From Odobenus rosmarus divergens (taxonomy: Eukaryota > Chordata > Mammalia > Carnivora > Odobenidae), in contig NW_004450380.1 of NCBI RefSeq assembly GCF_000321225.1, forward strand, positions 1,901,612 to 1,965,611: a stretch of 64,000 bases of DNA, given 5' to 3'. A program made the position numbers and the translations under genes. The notes below the pieces were generated by a model that saw only the letters and a program-made list of their open reading frames with translations, was not told the DNA's origin and searched no databases. Below are positions 12,025 to 24,000 of the stretch, in pieces (the first letter of the stretch is position 1; the number at the start of each line of letters is the position of its first letter).

Positions 12025-15000
12025 GTGAGACATTCTCATTCTGCAAAAATTATTCTAAATTTTATAGTAGACATCTTCCTTATGAAGATGTAACAATTAT
12101 AAATACACTCATATATGATGCTTTTGGTAGGTAAAAGTGCATTTTTTACCACCTAAAAATGGATATCTTTTTAAGTTCTACCAAGGTTATCTCACATAGT
12201 GAAATGGCAAACTCAAGTTTTGGGTTTTTCCCATAGATTCATTTTGGTCATTCAGCAGATACTAACTAACAACCTACACAAGCATTTTCAGCGCAGGAGG
12301 TGATATGGTGTTGTCTTCATTTCCTAGGGCTCCCTAGGGCTACCACAAACTGGGTAGCTTAAAACAACAGAAATTTATTGTCTCAGTTTTAGAGAGTTGA
12401 AGTCCCCATTCAAGTTGTCAGCAATGCCACGTTCCTTCTGAAACCCAAAGAGGGGGGCACTCTCATTGCTTCCTCCTAGCTTCTGGTGGCTTGCTGGCAA
12501 ACCTTGCCATTCCTTGGCTTGCAGCTGCATCATTCCAACCTCTGCCTTCATCACAACATAGCATTCTCCCTGTGTCCTCACATGCCATCTTGTTGCAAGG
12601 ACACAGGGCCCAACCTACTCCAGTGGGACCTCATCTTAACTAATTACCTCTGTACTGATCCTATTTCCAATTAAGGTCACATTCTGAAGTAATACTGGGA
12701 ATTAGAATGTCAACATCGTTCCCTAAGGGACACAATTCAACCTATAGCAGGTGTTGTAGAGTTGAATGGACCCATATTCCTAACCAGGAGCAAGTCATTG
12801 AACCTTTGCAAGTCTCATTTTCTAATCTAGAATATAGGGTGGTTGTGTTGATTGGATAAGGGATTGTAAGTAAAATGTTTAGAATAAAACTGCACATGTG
12901 GTAAACCTTCAGCTAACAGTAGTTATTCTGAATCTTATTATTCCCGAGGTAGTATACTAAACATTATAGGCAATGCAAAGAAATAGGAAGTTCAATCCTC
13001 AAAAAGTGTGGTTAGGAGATAGCCTTAACCATGGAATTTAAAGGAAATGTAGCTGTAATTCTTTCTTTTAAAAGATTTTATTTATTTGTTATTAAATAGA
13101 GAGAGCGTGTGTGAGCAGGGGGAGGAGCAGAGAGAGAGTGACAAGCAGACTCCACACTGAGCCCAGAGCCTGACACAGGGCTCAATCCCACAACTCTGGG
13201 ATCATGACCTGAGCTGAAATCAAGAGTCAGATGCTTATCCAACTGAGCCACCCAGGCGCCCCTTGTCTTTCTTGACGCCTATCACCTGGCAAACTATCAC
13301 TCCCAACCAGTTGATTTTTATGCTCCCCTTTACAACAAAACTCTAAAAAATATTGCCTAGTTTCACTTCTTCATCTTTCCTCCCTTTATCTTGAAGCCAC
13401 TCTAATCAAATACTCCATGGGAAGTGCTCTTGTCAAGGTTCTTAACAACCTCCACTTTGCTAACCCATTGGCCAATTTTCAGCCATCCTCCATGAGCTGG
13501 CATTCAGCAGGGCCTGATTCCTTTTTTTTTTTTTTCCAAAGATTTTATTTATTTGACAGAGAGGGAGAGAGCACAAGCAGGGGGAGCAGCAGGCAGAGAA
13601 AGCGGGAGAAAGAGGTTCCCCACTGAGCAAGGAGCCTGATGTGGGGCTCGATCCCAGGACCCTGGGATCATGACCTGAGCCAACGGCAGACGCTTAACTG
13701 ACTGAGCCACCCAGGTGACCCTAGCAGGGCCTGATTCTTGAAATAACTTTTTGTCACCTGACTTCTGAGGTGTCACTCTTTTGCCCTTCCTGCTACTTCA
13801 CTAGCTACGCCTCCTCAGCCTCTTTCCCTGATCCCTCATCTTCCTGATTCCCAAATGGAGAAGCACCTCAGGGTCTAGTTTTCAGACATCTTCTGGAGCT
13901 CTGTTTCCATGCACTCTGCCCTCCGGCCATGACTCCTATCCTGACTCCAAGCTCCTATTCCCACCTGCCTCTGGGATACCTTCACTTGGATGACTAGTAG
14001 GCATCTCAGATTTAACATCCAAGAATGAATCCCTGAGTCTCACTCCTATCTCAACCTGCTCCTTGCCTAGTCCTTTCCTATCGAGTAAATATCACCTCTC
14101 CCAGTCTTTCCAGCTGCAAAAACCTTGACCTCATCCTCAAATCCTTCCCTTTCACATCCCACAACTAATCCCTGGGCAGCTCCCCTTGGCTCTATCTAAA
14201 ACATCTACCTAAAAGCTAACCCCCTTCCACCAGTTCCACTCCAGTCCAAGCCAGTGTCCTCTCCAGCCCATACATGCAAGAGCTTTTTACATGCTCTCCC
14301 TGCCTCCACCCTTCCACCCCAAGCCCCACCATTAGAGTCCACCTAGCAGCTAATGTTAGCCTTTGAAAACATATGCAAAAATCACATTATTCCTCAGCTT
14401 AAAACCCTCATTCGGTTTTCTATTATCAATTTGGATTTGGATAAAATCCAACACCCTTACTATGGCCTGAAAAGCAGTATGTGGTGTGACTCCACACTCT
14501 GATGTCCTCTCCTGTCACTTAACCCTCTGTTCGCTGTTACCTCGTTGCAGACTGGGCTCTTTGCTATTCCTTGGATAGCTACTGTTTCATATGCCAGATA
14601 ATTCTTCACTTTGATGTCTGCATGACTCTTACATTTAATTCAGGTTTGAGTCCAAATGCCACCTGATTGGGGAGCTCTTCCCTGACCCTGCCCTAGCTCC
14701 TGTGCTCTGGCCCGTACACTTTGTTTTGTTCACAGAGCTTCTCATTACCTAACAAACTACATGTGTGCTTGTTCTAAATTAACTGAATCTTCCATGAAAA
14801 AACAAGCTCTGTGTGACTTTGTTATATTTGCTGCTTTGCCCACAGTGTCTAAAATAATATATAATAGGTCCTTTTTTGAATAAATGGATGAACAAATATT
14901 CATTGAACATGCACTATTGGTGAAGCGCTCTGCAGGGAGGTGGAGATAGCGTAGAAGTTGGACACAATTCTCACCTTTTCTTCTTCTTCTTCTTTTTTTT

Positions 15001-18000
15001 AAAGATTGATTGATTTGAGAGAGAGAGTGTGTTTGTATAAGGGCAGGGGGAAGGGCAGAAAGCATCTTAAGCAGACTCTATACTGAGCATGGAGCCCCAC
15101 ACAGGGCTCACAACCCTGAGATCACAACCTGAGCCGAAACCAAGATTCAGATGCTTAACCAACTGAGCCACCCAGAAGCCCCAGAATTCCCACCCTTTCA
15201 GAGTTTACAAAATTGCAAAGGATAAAGACAAACATGCAATAAAGCAACATGGCTAATGCTATGACAGAGCCAACATCAGGTGCTAGAGAGGCACACAGAT
15301 CGAGTACCTTACCCAATCTAGGGGAGAGGGAGGTACAGAAGGCTTCCTTGAAGAAGTGCTGTCTAAGCTGAGTCCTGCTGAATGGGTAGAGGTTAGTTAG
15401 GCAGTGAAGACAACAGTGGGGATGGGGTGCCCAACAACCCAGAGACAGAGACAACAGGGTACAATCCAGGCCTTGAAAGACAATCCACTGCTGAAACAGA
15501 GTTCTCCATAGAGAAAAAGGAGAAATCTCTCCTGGAGAAATCAAGTTCAGGTTATGAGAGTCCTCATAAGCCATGTGAAGAAATCAGACCTTCTCCTAAG
15601 GCCCATATAGGGTTTTAAAGAGTTTTGAGCAAAAGAGAAGCAGAATCATATTTGTGTTTTTAAAAGGCCACTGGCCACAGTGATAAGGAGATAAAGTTAG
15701 AATAATCAACAGGGGATAAGTTTTAGAGGGACCTAGAAGGCTGAATGTTTTACCGAGAGCCATTTGGAAATGCTGAAATAAAAAGTCTAACCTGTCCATA
15801 AGCATATGAAAGATGAATTTAAAAGCCTTCAGCCTGCAGCATTTCCATTTCTGAACCCACTATTTAAAAGTTGTCATGAGGGTACCTGGCTGACTCAGTT
15901 GATGGAGAATGCGACTCTTGATCTTGGGGCCATGAGTTCAAGCCCCACATCGGGTGTAGATGGGTGTCTTTAGTCAATTTTAGAAGTTTGTGTTTCCTTA
16001 GGAAGTCACTCATTTTATCTGGATTTTCTAATAAACTGTATTGGCAAAGGTTTCCCATTTTAATTTTTAGACTGCTTATCATCTGTAATAGTATTCCCTT
16101 TCTCATTTATGATGTTGTCTGTACCCCACCCCTTATTACTTTGGCTTGCAAAATATTGTTTCTTATTCTTATGGTTTTTGGTTTTGTTTTCTTTTCCTTT
16201 GAAAGGAACTCTTGGCTTGTTTGTCAAATCTTCTTTCTATTTAATTCCTTAATTTCTGCTTTTGTCATTCTTGAATCTTCACTTGTGCTTTCTTTTTATA
16301 ACTTTGGTGTCTGTTGCCTGCTTCTTATGGTAAATGATTAGTTCATTTATTTTCAGTGTTGTTTTCTAAGCACTTAAAACTACAAATAAACATAAGACTA
16401 TACATTCTTCTCACTGTTGTTTTAGCTGCATCCACAAAACTTTATATATAGTGTTTTTAATCTCATTTGCAAATAATTCCTAATTTTCATCTTAACTTCA
16501 CATTTAATCCAAAGTTCATTTAGTAATTTTTTTTTTTATTTTTTATTCATGAGAGACAGAGAGAGAGAGAGAGACAGAGAGACAGAGAGGCAGAGGGAGA
16601 AGCAGGCTCCCAAGGAGCAGGGAGCCTGATGCGGGATTCGATCCCGGGACTCCGGGATCATGACCTGAGCCGAAGGCAGACGCTTAACCATCTGAGCCAC
16701 CCAGGCACCCCATTTAGTAATGTTTTAATGAGCAGGGCGCCTGAGTGCTCTGTTGGTTAAGCATCCGACTCTTGATTTCAGCTCAAGTCATGATCCCAGG
16801 GGCCTGGGATCCAGCCCCACATCAGGCTCCCTGCTCAGTGGGAGTCTGCTTGTCTCCCTCTCTCTGTGCCCCTCACCTCCTTGTGCTCTCTCTCTCTAAA
16901 ATAAATAAATAAATCTTAAAAAAAATAATGTTTTAAGGAGCAGCGTGACAGGCAGGAGAGTGACATCTAGTCCACATTTATGAGATTAGGAAAGCCCGCA
17001 TAGAGGAAATGCCTTCTCAACTGAGAACAGGAAACGGGTACATATTAGAAAAATTAGATCAACAGTCAGGATGGGAGCTGAAGTAGCAAAGACCCAGAGG
17101 CAGGAGAGAACATGGCAAGTTTGCAGAACTGAAATTTGTTGTGAATCACTAGGTGGTATGTGAGCCCGAAAGTGGCAACCGAAAAGGCTGGCTGAAAAAC
17201 ACAGGACTGCATCACCGCATGACCTGGACATTATCTAAAATCCAAGAGCAACATATATTTTTTGTTTTGTGAGGTTTTGAGTTTTATGTATCATCAGACT
17301 GTGTGTATCCTGCATGTACTTTTCTCACTCAACATCCAGATAGATTTTGTTAGGTCATCTGCCTGCATTTTGTCTCCTTCTACCTGGTGAAATTTCTAGA
17401 AACACACACACAAAGCACAGCAGGCCAAGAATTTGGTAAGCCTGGAGGGAGGAAAAACAAAACAAAATTAAGTTTATAAAGTAAGTTATATGAGAAAAAT
17501 TACCTCGTCACTGTGTTGCCCAAAGTACCTCAACTTCCCAAGTCACCGACATGTTAGTGCTGGGGTTTGATGCCCCGTGTGTGTTGCCTCAGCAGGAAGG
17601 GCATTTTACCCTTGCAGTTATACTAAAACACTCTGAAAATTATTCCGAGCTGCATATTAACCTTACCGATCAACATAACAATTTCACCAGCATTATCATA
17701 TGGTTGAACCCTACTGACAACATCATCACTACATGAGAGCTTAAGGTTATAAGGACATGTATGTGGACAGTGATGTCTCATTAAAGTATTCTGATCCTAA
17801 CAACAATTGACATTGCTGATTTAGGAGTTTTACAGTAATTTGTGAAAATGCCACTTATTTATTCAAATTTCAAATGTAAGATGCATAAGCACAATACACT
17901 CTGAACCTTCCTCACTCTATGAATTGAACTTCCTCCTTTTAGTCAGTCCCCTTAAAGTGTTGTTGTTGTTGTTGTTTTAAATTAGGGAAAGTATACCCCT

Positions 18001-21000
18001 AGAAGCTATCCACGGAGAATGTCGTGTCTGGAAAAAAGCTATGAAATCAACTAGTCCAGCTGTTCATTTTACAGATACAGCTACTACCAAAGAATTTGAG
18101 ACTTATTGTCTGTGAACCTCTGTGACTTAGACATAATACTCCGTTAAGGGAAGGAAGTTGGTTATTATTTATAGAGTGAACCTGAAGACATACCAGCACA
18201 CACACACATACACACACACACACATTTCTTTATCCCAGTTGTACAGTCTGCTACAACTACCGTAACAAGAGGTCATGGGCTGCATGGCTTAAACAATAGA
18301 AATGTATGTTCTCACAGTTCCGCAGCCTAGAAGTCCAAGATCAAGGTGATATCAAGGTTGGTTTCTGGTGAGGACCCTCTTCCTGGCTTGGAGATATGGG
18401 CCACCTTCTTACTGTGTCCTCACATGGCCTTTCCCCTGCCTGCATGCACAGAGAGATCTTATGTCTTCCTCCTCTTACAAGAATACCAGTCATGTTGGAC
18501 TAGGACCCTTATGACCTAGTTTAGCCTTCATTACCTCCCAAAAGACATCGTCACCAAATACAGTCACAATGCAAGCTGGGGTTTCAACCTATCCATTTGG
18601 GGGGGGGGACACAATTCCATCTATAGCACAATGCTTCCTAATAATACTATTCCTGCATGTCTATGCTCATTATTATTTAGTGCACTAATTCCAGCTTTTT
18701 ATATAAGTGGTGTCATATATAAAGTGATGTCATAAGTACAAGAAGAAATATATCCAGGAAAAGAATTGTTCTACTATGAAGTGGGAGAGAAGCTCTCCAG
18801 CATCACATAAAGTTGCAGGTTTGTGTCTGCACACTCTAATTTTCTCAAAACAGATAAATCCTTCATTACTACAAAAGAAATTATTATGGTTAAAAGTGCA
18901 TGGATTTATGGTTACTTAGAATAAAACAAACTTTTCTCCTTCTTTTCCAGATTATTATGGAAATATTGTGGTAAAAATGGAAAATAACATAATGTTTTAT
19001 TTCAAGATCAATATTAGAGCTGCAATAAAACTACATTTATGGACAAATAGTACAATGAAGTCATTAATTTTATTGAGTTCATCTGCTCAAATATATCTCA
19101 TATACGTTTTTGAAAATGGCACAGTACAGCCACAGGAATATCCTTTAAAACTGGAATCACAAAGTGTACATTTCACTACAAAAGAAAAATGCCCCTACGT
19201 GGCATTTCATAATAATATTTTAAATGTTTTTTACTTTTTGGACAAGGGACAGAACCTGTCCATTTGGGCTCAAATAGTCTATCCAGAAAATGTTGGTCTG
19301 TACATTGTTGTGGAATCATACGGCCCAAATATATTACAAGAGAAAAATCAGATTCACTATGAAATCGCCCTAGGATACTGCACTAAAACCACGGTAAGTT
19401 AATATTATAAAATTTATTCATTTGATTGTAAAAAATGTAAAATTAAAATATTTACTTTTTTTATCCTTTCACAAAAAATATAGTATCTAACATCATCAGT
19501 GACATTCAATGAAGTTTTCTGATAACAAACATTTATCCTTAATTTTATGTCATCTTGACTCTTGTTGCAGTAATTTCTGTTAGCTGATTGTGGTAAAAAT
19601 GTTTGATTTGAAAAGAAACTGAAACTTTCTTCATCTGTTATAAATATATATATATACATATATTTATAAACATTTAAAACAGACTTTCCTTCTAGGTTTA
19701 GCTTAGAAAATGTTGAGAAATATACAAGTTTTTAATAAATAGTAATATGATAAGCCATTAGCTCCTGAGCCACAATTTTCACTTTCAATATCCAAGGCAA
19801 ATATCTTTGCCGCCTAAAAGCACTCTCCTGCAGAACTCTTTGATTGTCAATTGTATTATTGCTTCCTTTTTTTTTTTAAACACATGGCTTTGTGTAGACT
19901 TCTCTCTGCTATCTTTTGTACTATATAACACCACCCCAAAACCTGACGGCTTCAAACAGCACCCAGTTCTATTTGTCAATAATTTGGGTTGTGATAGCTG
20001 GGCGATAGTGCTGGTTTCATCTGTCTGGATTCATTTATGAGGTGGTCATCTGGTAGCTTGTCTGGGACAAGGTTATCTAAGATGGCCTCAACCACACGTC
20101 AAGTGGTAGGTGCATGCACTGGCTTGTGTGAATAAGGGGCCTCAGCTGAGCACTTGTCTCTGATCCATGTGGCCTCTATAGTCCAGGCCAGAGCTGGCTT
20201 TCTCCCAAGAGAGTCTCAGGGCAGTATTCCAACACAGTACGAGCAGATTCCAGAAGGCCTCTTGAGGCCTATGTTTGGCCACGTTCTATTTGCCAAAGCA
20301 ATTCACAAGTCCAGCTTACGTTAACAGGATGGATAAATAGAGTCTACCTATTGACGGAAGAACAGCAAACTTACCCTATAAAGGGGGTGCCTACAGGAAT
20401 GGGAGCTAACTTTGCAGACGATCCAGCACAATTAGGTACAAATGTACTGTATATGTTATTTTGTAGACTACTTTCCAATGAACATTACAGCATGACCATT
20501 TTACATGCTACTACAATTCCTTCCCAAACACTGTATATTCTATTTCCCACCTTCTTTTTCTGGGCTCAGATTTCTTTAGCATATACAGTAGTGGGCATCT
20601 TAACAGATGCAATGGAATGAAATGTTCAGTTAATTCCAAAATCAGTTAAAACAGAGAATCATAAAAAAGGAAACTGGTATGAATGAAACATTGGACTTTA
20701 ACTTAAATAAATGTATGTACATTCATTAGTCAACCTTTTAAAATAGGACCACAGACTTTTCTTTGAAATAAGTCAACTTACTGGAGAATCTCCTCTCCTT
20801 TCTTGCATAACCTTATTCATAATGCATTATCTCTGAGTTCCCACTTCTGTTTCTTTAAAGGCGGGGGGGGGCGCCTGGGTGGCTCAGCTGGTTAAGCCTC
20901 TGATCTCTGGGTCCTGGGATCAAGCCCTATGTCGGGCTCCCTGCTCAGCAGGGACTCTGCTTCTCTCTCTCCCTCTGCCTCTCCTCCCACTCTCACTCAT

Positions 21001-24000
21001 GTTCTCTTTCTCTCTCAAATAAATAAAATCTTTTAAAAATAGAGGAGGGAAAAAAATTAATGACACTGGCAAAGCCATCAAAATTGTAGATTTTTTCATT
21101 TTTTCCAACTTCTTACTGTTATCTTGCTCATACCTAATTCAGCAATTTCTTCAGGGACTTGTTTCATTAAAACTTTCCAGAGCAATCCATTTTGTTCTCA
21201 GGGAAATAATAACTCTACTTTCCTTTTATACTCAATTTCATCAGTCCATAATATTTAATTCCACAACTACCATAATACCACAATCTGGCATAAACAGGCT
21301 TAGAAATACAGAGAGCTGATTTAGATTTGCATACAGACATATGGATAGATCTTAAAACAGTGTCGAGTGGAAAATAGCGTCAAGTAAGAAACTGAGATCC
21401 ATCATAGAGAAATGTTTACAAAATTTGCAAACACCTACACGTAAATCACAAGCAACAAAAAGAAAAGCGTTATTCATTTTACATGGACACCAAGATCCCA
21501 AGGACAGATATCAGATCAAATATATCATATGTCATCAAATATGATGACATCGTGCTTGTTTGATATATGTTATGGGGGCCTGCACATAGGGGGAAGAGGA
21601 AGAGCGGAAGGGAATGGTGGAAGAAGATACAGGGAAAAAGTAAAACATAATAAATTAAATTAAATAAGACTGGATTGATCATGTTTCAAGATGTAACTCA
21701 CTTTTCTGAAACTGGGGTACCCCCTTCCTTCCAGAACAAGAACAGAAAAGATTTACACTCTTCTTCAGCCCAGGAAAGTTTTAATTATCTAGCTGCAATA
21801 TCTGCATAAGCTCTCATAAGTTTTCTTTCCAAGAATGGGCTGTATAATGTACATTTGCCCATTTGCAATTCAGAACTTCAAAATATAGTTACCAATCAAA
21901 ATATACAAATGACCAAGGACAATGAAATGTTAAAATTTGCATGTTTTGATAAAATACTGTCTCTGTCATTTATCAGCTGATAACATTAAGCAAGTTTTTT
22001 AAAATTTGATTCCATAAAAATCTTAATTTATTAAGATTGCTTTTACATCTAATTTTTTATTAAGTTATTTTAATTACAGTACAGTTAACATATAGTGTTA
22101 TGTTAGTTTCAGGTGTACCAATACAATGATTCAACAATTCTATACATCACCCAGTGCTCATCATGACAAGTGCACTCCTTAATCCCCACCACCTGTTTCC
22201 CCCAACCCCCCACCTCCTCCTCTTTGGTAACTATCACTGTGTTCTCTAGAGTTAAGATTCTGTTTTCTGGTTTGTCCCTTTCTCTTTTTTTTCCCCTTTG
22301 CTCATTTGTTTTATTTTTTAAATTCCACACATGAGTGAAATCATATAATATTTGTCTCTCTCTGATTCATTTCACTTAGCATTATACTCTCTAGTTCCAA
22401 AAATGGCATTGCAAATGGCAAGATTTCATTCTTTTTAATAGCTGGATAATATTCCATATATATAGATACCATTTTGTAAATAATGCTGCTATGAACATAG
22501 GGGTGCGTGTATCACACCTGTGAGAATGGCCAGAATCAAAAACAGAGGCAACAATAGGTGTTGGCGAGGACGTAGAGAAAGAGAACCCTCTTGCACTATT
22601 GGTGGGAATGCAAACTGGTGCAGCCACTGTGGAAAACCAGTATGGAGTCTCCTCAAAAAGTTAAAAATGGAAATACCCTATGATCTAGTAATTACACTAC
22701 TGGGTGTTTACCCAAAAAACACAAAAACACTAATTCAAAGGAATTAGCAAGTTTTTTAATCTTTCTATGCCTTAGTACTTTCCATCTAAGTAATGATAAT
22801 AAAAACAATATGTTATATGTAATATAATATCTAATTAATATATAATTATGTTCACATGTTAATATAATATATTGTTTTATATATTAACTATATTTTATAT
22901 AATAATATAATAATTATTGTCATAATATTTACTTCATAAGCTTATTAGGATTAAATGAGTTTATATACGTAAAGGACTTAGAGGTGCCCCTGGCACATAG
23001 CAAACAGTATGTTTACATGTTATTACTACAACTATACTCACAACTGTCATCAATCCTAGACCACATTTTTTAACATCTATGAAATCAGGATGAGTCTTAC
23101 ATCCTGTGGCATCTTAGATTTGATGAATTACAGTAGTAATATGATAACCTTGCTTATTTTGTGCAGATTGAGTCAATGCAACTTCACAGACTAATCATTG
23201 CATGTACTAGCTAGTACGGTTGCCAAGTATCCTACCTAATTATTCGATTTTGAAAAAAAAAAAACCTGAATATAACACCTATACACAAAAGTGGATAACT
23301 TTAAATTTGAAAAGTTTTTAGTGCTACTAGCTGGTTTCTTAGTGATATTTACACCAAAAATTAGTTTTCAAATTTTAAAAATGATTTGAACATCTTAATT
23401 GACATGGTCCCTTTTTTAAAATTGAGGTATATTTTTTATAATTGACATATAACAATATATTCGTTTCAGGCATGCAGCATAATGATTTGACGTTTGCATA
23501 TGTTGCGAAATGATCACCACAATAAGCGTACTTAACATCCATGACTACACATAGTTACAATTTTTTTTTCTTGTGATGAGAATTTTTAATGTCTATTCTC
23601 TTAGCAACTTTCAAATATACAAAATAGTCTTATTAATTGTAGTCACCATCGGTACATTACATTACCATGACTTACTTGTTTTATAAGTGGGAGTTTGTAC
23701 CTTTTGACTACCTTCCTCCATTTTGCACACCAACCACCCCCACCTCTGGCAAGGATAAAATTGGTCTCTGTATCTTTGAGTTGGGGGGTGAGGTTTCTGT
23801 TGGTAGGGGGAGTGTTTAGATTCCACATATTAGTGAGATCATACAGTATTTATCTTTCTGTGTCTGGCTCATTTCACTTAGCATAATGCCTTCAAGATTC
23901 ACCCATGTTGTTGAAATAGGCAGGAATTCCTTGATCTTTTTTTTTTTTTAAGATTTATTTATTTTGAGAGAGAGAGAGCAAAATTTCCTTCTTATGACTG

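Larger units (their letters stand above)
12025..18950 (+). other. CATSPERE: CATSPERE intron A-B, 6.9 kb
   Basis: A GT-AG intron (GTGAGA ... TTTTCCAG). It holds two MaLR-type LTRs, a MIR, an L2 block, five SINEs and SINE fragments, and an old L1 fragment, each listed separately. About 15190-15860 and 16930-17230 resemble diverged copies of a common ancient mammalian repeat whose family I cannot name. 17240-18190 looks single-copy apart from a short (GTT)n at 17957-17975, and I see no gene in it. Confidence 0.7.
21968..23010 (+). repeat. MIR SINE split by an L1 insertion
   Basis: The left part (21968-22002: 'tcatttatcagctgataacattaagcaag...') and the right part (from 22746: 'agcaagttttttaatctttctatgccttagt ... 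aatgataat', then 'ggattaaatgag ... cctggcacatagcaaacagta' to about 23010) are consecutive segments of one MIR. The L1 at 22003-22745 lies between them. An AT-rich simple repeat at about 22800-22935 expands its middle. Confidence 0.7.

Noticed and set aside
11568..12134. Treating the ATG at 11568 as the start and 12134 as the end of a small single-exon gene
   Set aside because: The frame runs through a good acceptor (11549), and a good donor at 12025 joins it in frame to 18951. It is an internal CATSPERE exon.
15155..15574. A 139-codon reverse open frame
   Set aside because: It overlaps the end of a SINE and an ancient repeat; there is no family resemblance.
17551..17736. A 61-codon open frame with several N-x-T/S motifs that recalls the CATSPERE composition
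   Set aside because: It has no usable acceptor and donor in the right phase, and exon A already joins exon B directly in frame at a split Asp codon.
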